A stretch of 64,000 nucleotides of DNA, taken from contig CM055096.1 of assembly GCA_029204225.1 (NCBI GenBank), forward strand, positions 74,098,919 through 74,162,918, in the 5' to 3' direction. Both the position numbers and the translations under genes were made by a program. Positions 20,819-32,589 of the stretch are shown here, one piece after another. A model generated the notes under the pieces. It saw only the letters and a list, made by a program, of their open reading frames with translations. It had not been told where the DNA came from and ran no database searches. The DNA is from Diphasiastrum complanatum. Taxonomy: Eukaryota; Streptophyta; Lycopodiopsida; Lycopodiales; Lycopodiaceae. The first letter of the stretch is position 1. Each line of letters starts with the position of its first letter.

Positions 20819-23800
20819 TTGTCAACAATCACAAATGTGCTTTTCAACATGAATTCATTTTCATGTTTGAGTATAATGTTTGGTGGTCTAATGATTCAAA
20901 CATATGCAGGTTATTTAGCAATATTAGTTATGGAAGGTTACACACAAGACGATACTGAAAAGATTTTGAAGATTTTGTCGTCGGCCCAATGTAAACCATT
21001 GGTGCAATCTATTCTCAACAATGATTATACTAGGATGCAAAATCATGTGATTGGAGTGAATGATGCAGAAGGAATAAATTCCATCACAAAAATGCAAGCT
21101 CCAATCGTTCATCCTAGTGGTCACAAGATGTGCATGATTGATATACCAACTTATGACCAAATATTTTGTCCTCCCAAAAGAAAAAGTCGTGATGACAACA
21201 AGTTATATGGTCAAAAATTGTTGGCCAAACATTTTAGTGACCAGCATTCCATATATCTTTCTAATCTCCAAGTAGTTCGCACATGGTTGAAAAATTCTGA
21301 AATTATTGATTTTGATAACATGGATCTTCGACATAATAAAGAGCATCAAGATCAAGTGAAGAATCTTATTTTCAATAGGATTCAAGAGATAAAGCCCCTA
21401 AACTTTTCGGGTGCAAGTTACATTTGGAGATCCAAGGATATATATTCTTGGATTCTGGTGTCGATTCAATCGAAAAGAAAGAATTTAAAAAAGAAGGTGA
21501 ATGGTAATAAGATTTCAAGAAAGTCATCAGCCGATGTCATGCCACAGGTTAGTTAACTTATTTCAGTGTTTTTATTTCAACATTTGTATGTTTTTTTGTC
21601 TCATGAAGTTTTTTGATATACGTTACAAATGATCATTTGATAATTTAATACATTCAAATTGTAGTCGATGTTCTTGCAGCATGTTGAATTCAAGACCCAA
21701 GATGGGGTTTCACCATTTATGAACGAGAGCTTGCAAGACAAGATAAGTTTTTTGGTTATGTCTTAGCATTTTTGTTTGTCAACAAGCTTAATAGATGATC
21801 AGATTCAATTAATGTTACATAGAAAAATTTTCAGCCCTTCGCTATAATCAATGCTTGGATAATGGCACAAAATTTTCAGCCCCTCTCTCTCTTTCTCTCT
21901 CTCTCCAAGCTGTACCACAACGATTCTGCTGCTGCACCCTCCTATCAGATGGATTGCGGCCAGCAAGTATCATATTGTTTTTAATTTAAAAAACACGTTC
22001 CGACCCAATACGTTTCGGAACGTCTGGAATGGAATGTATTGTACATTCCAGGCCTTTTGGGCTAGAACGGATATCTAAGCAAGTAAGCATTTGATAATTC
22101 TACATATGCAATATTGGTTTACTTCATGAAAATAAAGTTTTCAATTTATGGTTGTATGTAATGTTTAAGTAATGAGGGAGAATGGATCTCACTTGAACAT
22201 CATGCAGCATTTAGAAGTTGAGCTAGAGCCGAAGCTGCTCTTTGGAGAAGCATATAAGCAATCTCTTGACAAGATCCCTCATGACAAGTTAAGTTTTTTG
22301 GTTATGTCTTAGCATTTTTGTTTGTCAACAAGCTTAATAGATGATCAAATTCAATTAATGTTACGTAGAAAAAATTTCAACCCTTCGCTATAATCAATGC
22401 TTGGATAATGGCACAAAATTTTCAGCCCCTCTCTCTCTTTCTCTTTCTCTCTCTCCAAGTTGTACCACAACGATTCTGCTGCTGCACCCTCCTATCAGAT
22501 GGATCGCGGCCAGCAAGTGTCATGTTTCTTTTTAATTTAAAAAACACTTTCCGACCCAGTACATTCCAGAACGTCTGGAATGGAATGTATTGTACATTCC
22601 ATGCCTTTTGGGTTAGAACGGGTATCTAAGCAAGTAAGCATTTGATAATTCTACATATGCAATATTGGTGTACTTCATGAAAGTAATATTTTCAATTTAT
22701 GGTTGTATGTAATGTTTAAGTAATGAAGGAGAATGGCTCTCACTTGAACATTGTGCAGCATTTAGAAGTTGAGCTAGAGCCAGAGCTGATCTTTGGAGAA
22801 GCATATAAACAATCTCTCGACAAGATCTCTCATGACAAGGTAAGTTTTTTCTAGTTTTGCATCACTACTTCATTTGTTTTTAGACAAAAAACTTAGATGC
22901 AAGCAAGTGTATCAAATGTGTATTTATTTGATTTCACATATACAAAATCAGTTTACATAATGAAAGTGTACATATTTTGCACTTTATAATACTACTTTCA
23001 AACAAAGTTGAATCTAGTCTTACATGTGTGAGAACATTCCAAGGGTTTATCTTGAAAAACCATACACCGCAATCGATTGAATACTTTAGACAAGTAGATA
23101 TCTGAGTTACAAATAAATTAATCCATTCTTAAAAGTTTGTCCAAAATGTTGTGATTTTTTTTTGGAACAAGTGTTTGGTTAATTATGTCACTTCTAAAAG
23201 TGATTGCATGGAGTCGAATATGTCAGCTTTTTAGGTACATTAATATTATTACATTTATGTTTTTTGATGCAGGAAATGAATATTGATGATGTGCAGAGGT
23301 TTCCTAGCCATATGACATTCCTGGAACTATTGAATGACGACTCTTCCAAAGATGAGATTGTTTCCACACACATTGAATTGTCCACCCAAGTTCAGTTTCA
23401 AAATTACACTTTCTAATTGATTTAAAAATAAATTTGATTGATATATTATCGTTATTAAATTTTGAAAGGTATGCATGATCATCTTTTATCTAAGAAGCAC
23501 TTTTGGTACACGTTATGTATATACCTTTATAGTGTGTTTTTTTTCTTTTTCAGATGAGCTCAAAAATGATGACGATGTTGAGAGAAAAAAGATTTCGTGA
23601 GATTACCAAAAGATCACATAAAGTGAAAAAATTCAAGGTAACAAGAACTTTTGTTTGAATAATCTTGATATTATGATTCAAATGTATTGCTTTCAAAATA
23701 TTGTGCATCAAATTTATTTTGTAGAGCTTGTGTAAATCTTTGAATAGTAAGTGGCTTTGGTTGAAATATTACTTCATGGTTTGAATTTTATTCTAAGTGT

Positions 23801-24593
23801 GTATTTTGTAGGTGAATCACAACATGATTCACAGTGTGAAAAACCAGAATTTTGATGTTGCCAAAAATTTGTACGGTTCCAAAAAGGTCAAGGTATTTTT
23901 AAGTTCTAGGTGCATCTTCAGATTTCTTTCTTCTACATGTTTATAGATTGTAATTTACATACTTTCTTTCAAAAATAATTTTGTCATTCATCAAAATCAT
24001 GACATGTGATTTATTATAATGTTCAGGTTATTAAACATGTGTCATGCTTACAGTTTTTTAAGAATTTCAGATTAAAGTCTTGTAGAGTACGTATATTTAT
24101 CAAATAGACCATTTCGTATGTGTGTTTCAACTTGATTTGAAATTATGTCGTTTGTTTTTGGATAACAGGCCCTCCATGAGCTTGATTATGGCTCTAAAAT
24201 TCAGAATACAAGTAATCAACCAATGGTATGAAATATTAAAATGTTTGACAAGTTGCTCCTTTCTAGAATCATAATCAATATTGTGTTTCGACAATTAATT
24301 TCAATGTGATTGTTTTGTAGGTGGGCGAGCCAGAAATATGTGAACAAGATCAAGAGATTGTTTTGATGAAGTTTTTTAATGTCAAGACGATAAATGAGCT
24401 TTATAGAAATCTTGGCAACTACTATTCATCAATCAAGTTGTCAAGCAATCTAGTTTGTGATACCCATATGAGCAATCGTAGCTCAGTTGATGTGAGATTA
24501 AGTATTGTGAATTATCTTCTAAAAGAAAAAAAAGGTCATGTTGCAGAAACACATACCTGGACAGCTACTGTTAAAAGACATCCATGTATGTGA
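20819..24593 (+). CDS. Gene Y: multi-exon unknown gene, nine phase-0 exons
   Basis: I do not recognise the product. Exons inferred by splice sites and open frame: 20819-21547, 21680-21742, 22208-22288, 22759-22839, 23273-23389, 23554-23637, 23812-23892, 24169-24225 and 24321-24593 (TGA). All nine lengths are multiples of three, every junction is phase 0 and no in-frame stop occurs, giving about 520 codons. Acceptors are good (TTGCAG, GTGCAG, TTTCAG, TTGTAG, AACAG). Donors vary: AAG|GTAAGT, AAG|GTAAC and ATG|GTATGA are normal, while CAA|GTTCAG is weak and two exons end in ATAAGT and TTAAGT. Content includes P-T-Y-D-Q-I-F-C-P-P-K-R-K, E-V-E-L-E-P-E-L-I-F-G-E-A-Y and a Lys-rich stretch. Host or transposon origin is open. 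Confidence 0.5.
21743..22839 (+). repeat. Tandem duplication of one intron + exon unit in gene Y
   Basis: Two direct copies, 21743-22288 and 22289-22839 (546 and 551 bp), closely similar. Each contains intron sequence (GTTATGTCTTAGCATTTTTG ... CCTCTCTCTC ... AACGTCTGGAATGGAATG ... CATGCAG or GTGCAG) followed by the 81-bp exon H-L-E-V-E-L-E-P. The exon ends differ only at the donor: TTAAGT after copy 1, GTAAGT after copy 2. The first exon upstream of the array ends in ATAAGT. Confidence 0.85.
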
Positions 24594-24939
24594 GTAGACG
24601 TTCTTTTAAGAATTTTTTTCGTGAAGACATGTTTTTGCAAGACGAATTTGACATTGATCAGAGATAGTGTGCGATAGAGAGTTGACTTTAACAAAGGGCT
24701 TTTGTTTAGAGATTTTTAATTTAATCGGGCATATTTTTTGCAATACAATGTATTTATATCGAATGCTTTCTGAAAGGTTGTAATGACATAGTTGTGTTGG
24801 TTTCACTTTAAAATGTAGCTATTTTTTTAGGTACAAGTTGGATTTTAGCATTCAATAGAGGTTGAATCTTGGTTCTCTAATCATATATATTTGTTTTGTA
24901 TCTTTGATATTTTTTGTACATAGATAAATATTTTCTATG

Positions 24940-25375
24940 AAGTTTTGTTTATAGGAAAGTCTGATTTTCTGGTTAAATATTTCTTATTAAGTTTTCTATA
25001 TAGGACAAGTCTAATTTTCTATATAGGAAAGTCTAATTTTCTGGTTTCTTGTTTCTTATGTAGGAAAAAGAAGTTCTTGTCTAGGAATCTAGACATTGCT
25101 TTTCCAAGATTGTCAAAGTAGGAAACTGTTGCATTTTTCCTAGATTTCACTAGGAAAGATCTGTTTTTTCCTATCTAGAAACATGTCATAAGTTTTCTAT
25201 ATAGGAAAGTGTGATTTTGTGGTTTGTGTTTCTTATGTAGGAAAAATATTTCCTGTCTAGGAATCTAAAATGTTGCTTTTCCTAGATTGTCAAAGTAGGA
25301 AACGTTGCACTTTCCTAGTTGAATGCAACTAGGAAATATCTCTTTTTTTCCTATCTAGAAACATGTCATATTTTT
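24940..25375. repeat. TAGGAAA-rich tandem repeats
   Basis: Two units of about 180 bp (about 25010-25190 and 25195-25375) share TATAGGAAAGT, TTTCTTATGTAGGAAAAA, TGTCTAGGAATCTA, GATTGTCAAAGTAGGAAAC and TTTTTTCCTATCTAGAAACATGTCATA. Partial copies precede them. TAGGAAA and its complement TTTCCTA alternate, so the region is rich in short inverted repeats. This resembles subterminal repeats of a DNA transposon next to gene Y, which is an inference. Confidence 0.65.
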
Positions 25376-25888
25376 CTTGTGCAGGAGAGCAGACAACTTG
25401 ACAAGAAAGGCTCGGGATAAGGAGATTCTGAGAATCCAAAAGGGACAAGCAGTATGGTACTCTATCATACAGCGGCCCATGTGGCATGGCCCATGGCTGA
25501 ACACAAATGTTTTTGTAATATGTATGCTCAATCCTATTGACTCTTAACTTGATGACAGATGTAAACAATGCCTTGCCCACTACGTAGAGCCTAGCAACTA
25601 CCAACAACAATATTAATCCAGGAAGGCAGGCAGGTCAGGTTCGTATCATTTCATCACTGATCCCTGAGCAAGAAGGACAGGATTCAGAAGATTCTGAAAA
25701 TCGAGAAAGAACGAGCTCTATCTCACTCTATGATAAAGTCCACGAGAAACACAATGGTGTGGTGTGCACTGTAGCACGATGATAATGTGCCTGCATGATA
25801 TGTTGGTGTCCCGTGAACGGGACATCAACTGACAATGTTAACTACCCATTTTCACTACCCTTTTTCTGACACGAGTGAGTATGTGTGA
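25376..25888. other. No supported gene
   Basis: Between the TAGGAAA repeats and a copia gag. It could hold the leader or LTR remnant of that element, but I found no TG...CA ends or primer site. Confidence 0.4.
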
Positions 25889-27927
25889 TTGGTCATTCGA
25901 AGAAACCAGAAGATCCTTGCATTCAAAACATGTTCTAGCAATGCTGCAGAGATGTCGATCGAAAACAAGATGATGGATCGCTTGGAAGGAGACAACTATG
26001 GATCGTGGAGCTGGAAGATGAAGATCATGCTCAAAGACAGAGGTTTTTGGGGTGTGGTTTCAGGGACTGAGGTCGTTGAGCTGGACCAAGAAGGTCAGTC
26101 GAAGAATGCTCAGCAGGTGGATTTGATCGCGATCAAGGAATCGAAGGCGCACATGCTAATGTGCATGAGCCTTGGAGATGCGGCCATATCTCTAGTAAGA
26201 GATCAAGAGACTGCGAAGGGAGTATGGGATACGCTTCAGAAGAGCTTCCAGGCCAGAGGATTTTCGAGCATTTTGATGTTGCAAAGACAGCTTTCAACAA
26301 TCAAGATGGGGGAGACGGACTCCATGCGCGATGACATTGAGAATATAAAGGATATCAGGTGGCAGTTGTGGGCCGAAGGAGCTGTCATTGACAAACAGCA
26401 GCTTATCTACACGATAATCACCAGCTTACCCTCAGTTATGATCCACTAGTCATGATGCTAGACGGATTCAAGGACAAGCTTGATATGGAATTCATAACCA
26501 GGAAATTGATTCAAGAAGAAGGTAGGAGAAGAATCAACCCCACGCAGGACGAAATGGCATTGCTGAGTGGGTTCAAGAAGATGAACATAAAGGGTGCCAG
26601 AAGCAACGGTGAAGGAAGCTAGGCTAATCAGTTCAACAAAGAATCGAAGAAGAAGGTCTGGCAGGACAAGTCTGAGAAGAATTGCTACTACTGCGATCAC
26701 CCAGGACACTTCGTGAGAGACTGCAACAAGAAGAAGGCTGATCTTCAGAGGAGAGCGACAAATCAAGTCAATATCGTAGACGAAGTCGCCGACATTGCAG
26801 ATGCCTTTGCTATGATGGCCGACGATAGCTGGAGCATCTGCACGGGAGGATTGTATCAATTGTAGGGAGGTGCTGAGGAAAGATTAATGGCATGTCTGAT
26901 TGTGGATTCACATAAGGTAAACAATCTATGGCACCGGAGACTCGGGCATTTATCCTGTAGGGGGCTACAAAGATTGGCCACCAACCATATGCTAAGAGGA
27001 TTTGGCTACAAGGCAAACGATGGCATAGACATGTGTGGTGTCTGTATTTCCGAAAAGCAGCACAAAGAACAATTCCCAGAGATTTCATCCGCAAGAGCGT
27101 CGATGGTTCTGGAACTAGTGCACACGGATCTCTGTGGTCCTATGGAGGTGGCATCAAGTGGAGGATCAAGGTATTTCATCATATTCATTGATGATTATAT
27201 GAGAAGGATTAGAATCTAGACATTGAAGCAAAAGTCACAGTGACATGAGGATCAAGAAACTGAGGAGCGATAACGGAGGATCAATGAATTCTGCCAAAGC
27301 AATGGAATAGTAAGGGAATTCACTGTTCCATACACCCCAGAGAAAAATGGGGTGGCAGAAAGAAAAAACAGGACAATCATGGAGATGGCCAGGTGTATGT
27401 TGCACGAGAGAGACCTGCCAAAACATTTGTGGGCAGAGGCCGTTGCCACAACCGGATACATCATCAACAAGATCAAGGCATTGACTGATAAGATGCCATA
27501 TGAGATGTGGTATGGAAGGAGGCCAAGAGTGGACTACTTCATAGTCTTCGAATGCAGAGCTTACGTTCATGTTCCTTAAGAAAAAAGGAAGAAGTTGGAT
27601 TCCAAATCCACCAAATGCCTGTTTGTCAGATATCCAGAAGGGACAAAAGGATATAAGTTGATCCCACCACAAAGAAATTCATCACAGCCAGGGACGTGAT
27701 CTTTCATGAAGATCCCATCACGATCGTCAATGCAGAGCCTGATGCAGGAAAGATGCACAACGTCTAGCATAGTGGACTGTTTCCAAATGAGGTCATCACG
27801 ATCTCAAGCACCAGTGCCTCTCAGAAAGATGATGGAGACTCAGACAGCGTGCCACAGGAGGTCATTGAAGAGCAAAGCGTTGCCGATAAATCGAGAAAAC
27901 CTTGCTCCAATTTCCTGCATTTTCTAG
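25889..27927 (+). pseudogene. Copia gag-integrase fragment (element F)
   Basis: Gag starts at about 25952 (M-S-I-E-N-K) with N-Y-G-S-W-S-W-K-M-K and G-V-W-D-T-L-Q-K-S-F, typical of copia gag. A frameshift near 26430 follows. The zinc knuckle N-C-Y-Y-C-D-H-P-G-H-F-V-R-D-C is intact near 26680. No protease DSG motif was found: gag runs into L-W-H-R-R-L-G-H-L and C-G-V-C-I-S-E-K-Q-H (HHCC), so that part is deleted. Integrase has H-T-D-L-C-G-P and V-A-E-R-K-N-R-T-I, but the second Asp block is deleted near 27230. The fragment ends in the post-integrase linker. RT and LTRs are missing. Its gag and knuckle differ from elements 2 and 3, so this is another lineage. Confidence 0.85.
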
Positions 27928-27929
27928 AA

Positions 27930-29260
27930 GTCGTCCATTTTTTAAAATTCTTGCCATTGAGATCTTGCATCTCAAATTGCTTGTTAACAAAATTTTGTGG
28001 ATTCAGCATAACTTATAGAGAGTGTTTTCTACGAGTTACCTTTGGAAAGTTAATGTAGACTATCAAAAATATTTTATGTATTTTCTTGACCATTGGACAA
28101 TTTTGATTTTTTGGGTTTTACTGAAAAGTCTAATTGTTTTTGACATGGTGTACTAGGTTTTCTAGTCAAAGTGCATGTTTTTGGACTAATTAATTTATTT
28201 TGTGACGTTTTAGAATATTTACATGGAAAAGCATGATGATGAGCAAAAATTACAAAAAAAAAAAATTAGGATTTTGATTCGTTTCAAAAGATTTCCCGTT
28301 ATCAAATTCAAATGTTATTTCAATCCAAAGTCAACGATTTCTTGCATCAACCTCAAAAAATAAATTATGTCGATCAACACATTTCTAAGAGCAATTACTA
28401 ATCATTTGCTAGCTAGATCAAAAACTAGTCACAAGTGTAGTAATAGTTTTTTCGAAGTGGTATTTCCTCTTGTTTTTCTAATGTGGACATCTTTGTGTAG
28501 ATAAATTTAATCTGTAATTAAAATTGGAATTATTGATTGAAAGTCAATCCATGTGTTCCATGTTTGAGCTGAAACAATCATGAATACACTTTGATTCTAT
28601 GGCTATAATGAAGCCTATCTACAAGAGCAATTAAACTTAAAAAGAAACCTTAGTTGAATATTAAATAATTAACATATTAGATTAATGTGGATTTGATTCA
28701 AAAAAGAGAGCAAAAGTCTATCAATGGCCATCTTCTATCTTTTTCTTCACCAAAAAAGCTTAATACAATGTTCAAGGTACATATTTGATAGACCAATGTT
28801 CAGAATTTCTATTGTCACTAATTTCACACACGCAACTCAAGCCTTGATTCTTATACTTAGGAGTACCCATTCTCATGGTAGAGCTTGTAGAATGGTTTGT
28901 ATGTGTGAGGCCTAATTGGGAGGTGACTCAATGGTAGGTAGTCAGCTTGTTATAGTTCTCATGCATCTTGTGTCAACATTTGTAGTGGATTGTTATAGGC
29001 TTGAATGTGATTAAGTAGATGTTGGGGAGTGTTACTATTGAATGAACTTAAGCATACTTGTATGATATGAGTTAGTTGGTTAGGAGATAGAACCTGACTA
29101 CTAGAAGGGTTTGAATTGACAAACTTGCTAGTATGGACGATAGTTTTGTTGTATTACCATGAGAAAGTAGCTCTACATTTTTGGTAATATAGCATTATAA
29201 TGACATTATGTTTGGCTACAATCAAAACATGTCATATCAATGGGTAGCCACTTTTCCCAA
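27930..29260. other. No supported gene, AT-rich
   Basis: Non-coding AT-rich DNA. A GTTGGGGAG|TGTTAC string at 29021-29035 looks like a polypurine tract plus LTR start, but no element coding sequence precedes it. Confidence 0.5.
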
Positions 29261-29261
29261 C

Positions 29262-29745
29262 CGTTTGGAGCCTAGTTTAGTCATGTGGGTTCGTCTCGAC
29301 GTGCAGACAGGACAGAATAGAATGTCTAAAAAATGGACTATGTTCGACGACACTAAACCGGTTGTCGGGGATGATGAAAAGTAGTCCATTTAGTGGCATT
29401 CCCCTTGACAGAAAGGACGTTTCTGAACAAACTGTGTCGGAGTTGAGCTGCAAATGGTCTCGTGGGTTCGTGTCAAGCCCACAAACCTGTGGACATCTCC
29501 TGTCCGAGGAACTGTTTTTTACTGAAGCTGACCGATTTCTGGCTCGATGGGTCTAGAATACCCGAACTATGTTTAGGGTTTCTGGTTCGGATGTCCATTT
29601 CGCTGTGAGTACTGAACCGTTTGGATCCAATTTAGTCTTGTAGATTCGTCTCGGCCCGCATCACAAGACAAAACAGACTTCCTGCAAAATGGACTCCGTT
29701 TGTTGACACTAGACCAGTTCTCGGGAATGCTGGAAAGTAGTTCCC
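29262..29745 (+). repeat. Type B ~360-bp repeat, about one and a third units
   Basis: Ordered strings match the array at 40.3-41.4 kb: CGTTTGGAGCC, GTGGGTTCGTCTCG, AAAAATGGAC, AAAGTAGTCCATTTAGTGGCA, GACAGAAAGGACGTTTCTGAACAAAC, GAGCTGCAAATGGTC, GTGGGTTCGTGTC..GCCCACAAACCTGTGGAC, GTCCGA, TTTTTTACTGAA, GTTTAGGGTTTCTGGTTCGGA and CGCTGTGAGTACTGAACCGTTTGG, where the next unit begins. Confidence 0.8.
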
Positions 29746-29759
29746 CCCGACATGTGTTT

Positions 29760-29883
29760 GTGTATGTGTGTATTAGGCTTTAGACATAAATCATTAGGGT
29801 TAGGCTTTAGGCATTACACATTGGGCTTTGACCTTGGGCATTACGAATTAGGATTAGGCTGTAACTTTAGGCTTTAGGCTTAG

Positions 29884-29920
<37 letters not shown>

Positions 29921-30015
29921 ACGCATGCGCGTGCGCGTGCACTAGGGTCAGGCTTTAGGCATTATGCATTAGGGTTAGGCTTTAGACATCACTAGGGTTA
30001 GGCTTTAGATATTAA
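29760..30015 (+). repeat. Telomere-like minisatellite with (TG)16
   Basis: Repeated TTAGGGTTAGGCTTTAG(G/A)CAT-type units on both sides of a (TG)16 tract at 29888-29919, which is followed by alternating purine-pyrimidine CACGCATGCGCGTGCGCGTGC. The units are degenerate relatives of the plant telomere repeat and could be an interstitial telomeric relic. Confidence 0.7.
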
Positions 30016-30068
30016 CTGTGTTCCCCTTGTAAACCTTTACCCCTCTCTCACCTAAACTTGTTTCTTGT

Positions 30069-30416
30069 ATGTTTCCTTTCCCCATGAAACCAATACATGC
30101 AACCTCGTCTCTCATTGCAGCTCTAGATTACTCCTCAACTCATCAGGACGTTGGGACAGGCAGCTATCCCATAGATTCCATAGCTACAAACTTAGATTGG
30201 GTGAATTTGATGGCGATTGATTTTCATGCAAGTTGGGAGCCAAACACAATTGGAGCACACACAACTCTATTTCATCGAAAAGGCCCCATGTACACATACC
30301 AATTATGGAATACAACCTTATTATTGGATAGTGACCAGACATATGTTGCTCCGGCGGATATTGCCTCAGTGGATGATGCTAATACACATGATGACATTGA
30401 GATTCCTCTTCCCTAG
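30069..30416 (+). pseudogene. GH18 class V chitinase fragment
   Basis: The open frame contains V-G-T-G-S-Y-P-I-D-S-I, L-D-W-V-N-L-M-A-I-D-F-H-A-S-W-E-P and G-A-H-T-T-L-F. This is the conserved block of plant class V (family GH18) chitinases around the substrate-contacting LDWVNxMAYDxxGxW strand. The usual Tyr of MAYD is Ile here. The catalytic DxDxE strand, which lies upstream in the family, is absent, as is the rest of the barrel. After L-F the similarity fades to a TAG at 30414. Chitinases hydrolyse fungal chitin in defence. This is a non-catalytic captured or decayed fragment, on the evidence of length alone. Confidence 0.7.
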
Positions 30417-30419
30417 AGG

Positions 30420-31504
30420 AATCTATAGACAAACATCTTTAGCATCTTCTCTGGCTCCCAATATACCATTTGTTTACATCCTTTTTCAATAGCCCAAGCC
30501 TCACAACACCTTGAGTGCTTCACGTTTAAAGCCTCCCCATCTCACATCTTCGTAATTGTTGTTTGTCCAAAATCAAGTTTTAGGATGCCCTAAAAGCTGA
30601 AAGTACGTTTAGCTTTATGAGAATTCTTAGCATCACTATTGGGGAAAGTCGACAAAGTCCAAGAATGAAACTGGCAATTTTTGCCAAAAATTGGCATGCC
30701 CAAACACTTGTAGGATTTTTTAGGTTAGGAAATAATGTCTCTACTTATTCTATAATTTAAGATGCATTGTCAGGTACACGTATGTATGTACGTCTATGTA
30801 TATGTATGTGTAGGTAAACGGTCATTGAACAAAATTGGCCAAAATCAAGTGAAAATTACATCACCAGAGTATGTTAGAATTGTTGAATGTTCAATTTCAC
30901 CATGCGAATAGTTGTTCTAACTATTTCAATTGGAAAATAAATAAGGACCCGAAGGAAGCTACGGAAGGAGAATTTCAGTCACGTTCTAATTATCTCCCAT
31001 TCAAGTTTGCGAGCAAGAAATACTAAAATAGAACTTGTGTGTCTTACTCTTGCTAGACTCCAACACTAAATTTAAAGTGAATCATAGAATATTGAGCCAG
31101 CTAGACATCACCGAAAGGGAATTGATAACCCTATGTCGATGACATTGTTCTTGCAAAGAAAATAAGAAAAAGTAAAAGCAAAAAAGATGCGGTTCCTACT
31201 ATGTCAACAACATCAAAACCACCAGAGAACATAATGGAATAAGTGAGAAAAACAATCATCTATGAACAAAGAGTATGTTGTTGTAGATAAAAGACGATTC
31301 ATGGATTGTTATTGTGAAAGATCCAAAGGCGATGGAAGGAGCAACAAATCCTAATCGAGTGGACTTTGAAGCATTATAAGGGTGATGAGGAGAATGGTTA
31401 ATCTGAGATGACAGTTCCTTAAGGCTCATATTCCTATTTATTCATGTTGGGACATGAAATAGAAAGTCAGAGAGTAAACAACACTTGTGAGGAGGTGTGT
31501 GGAC
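30420..31504. other. No supported gene
   Basis: Non-coding sequence between the chitinase fragment and a type B repeat piece. No splice-linked exon of the chitinase was recognised. Confidence 0.5.
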
Positions 31505-31660
31505 CAATTCTCGGGAATGTTGGACAGTAGTCCATTTAGTGGCAATCCCCCGAACAGAAAGGACGTTTCTTGACAAACAGCGTCAGAACTAAGCTGCAAA
31601 TGGTCTAGTGGGTTCGTGTCGAGCCCACGAACCTGTGGACACCTCCCGTCCGAAGTTCTG
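31505..31660 (+). repeat. Type B repeat fragment at gypsy 5' end
   Basis: Matches the middle of the type B unit: GACCAATTCTCGGGAATGTTGGA, AGTAGTCCATTTAGTGGCAAT, CAGAAAGGACGTTTCTTGAC, GTGGGTTCGTGTCGAGCCCACGAACCTGTGGACACCTCC, GTCCGAAGTTCTGAC. It breaks off where gypsy gag homology begins. Confidence 0.8.
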
Positions 31661-32589
31661 ACACATGGTGACTTGAGTGTTCAGGATTATGCAGACAAGT
31701 ACCGAGAGGCTTTGTTACGCATTCCTCAAGAAGTTCCTATGTACATGCAAATATCTCACTTTGTGGAGAGACTTCGAGAGAGTATTTGCCCTTTCGTGCG
31801 GAACGAGCAATCTCATGATTTACGAGGAGTCATCCAGATGGCTTTGTATTATGAAGATGGAAAAAAAAGCCCGGATCCTGTTGCGGTAGCTGGAATAGGT
31901 GGTCAGCAACCTTGGGGACGCAAGGGCAAATGGAACAAAAAGAGAAAGTTTGAAAGTCAAACCAATCAGTGGCAAGCTTGGGCTGACCAAAAGAAGAAGG
32001 GTGAAGGGGATCCAAAAGACAAAAGGTTGTATGGGCAGCCCAATGCCCAAAAGGGTCAGCGTCCTTCAATGTTGTCACCTCAGGACCAAGAATGTGCAAA
32101 GAGGGAGAACCTCATTTTGGATGTTTGGGACAACATAGGTGGAAGGAATGTCCACAAAACTTGATGCGGACCACATATAATCTTCAGGTGGACCAGATGA
32201 ACCGGGGTGATGACCCTATGACAGTGGAAGAGATCGAGCAGGAAGCCAATCCAGATGTTCCACTCCTCATGAATGTTTCGGTGGTCAGGAGAGTGGACAT
32301 GGCTCCACCAGTGCATTTGTCAAAATCGGCTCGCCAAGGGTATCAATTTCCTAACACTTCTCTTATTGTTATGCGACGACAGCTGTGTGGTAGAAATGTT
32401 CAGGTTCTATTTGACACTGGGTCCTCTTATAATGTGTTGAATTCAACTGTGGTACGGAAGTTAGGTGTGAATACTCAACCATCCCAGTACCAATACACAG
32501 TAGAAATGGTTGATAGAAATAGTACAGAGATTTGGGATAAGAGGGTTGTGGGCATTCCACTAACTATACAAAGTTACACAGAAGAGTAG
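31661..32589 (+). pseudogene. Gypsy gag and protease
   Basis: Gag reads from H-G-D-L-S-V-Q-D-Y-A-D-K-Y through F-V-E-R-L-R-E-S-I to a basic, Gly/Gln-rich tail. The zinc knuckle is scrambled by a frameshift near 32100: C-K-E-G-E-P-H-F in the new frame, then H-R-W-K-E-C-P-Q. The aspartic protease follows with C-G-R-N-V-Q-V-L-F-D-T-G-S-S-Y-N-V-L, keeping the DTGS active-site motif, and ends at a TAG at 32587. The 5' end of gag is lost at the type B repeat junction. Confidence 0.8.

Noticed and set aside
29021-29035. GTTGGGGAG followed by TGTTAC as a polypurine tract plus LTR start
   Set aside because: No retrotransposon coding sequence lies upstream, and no matching LTR or target duplication was found.
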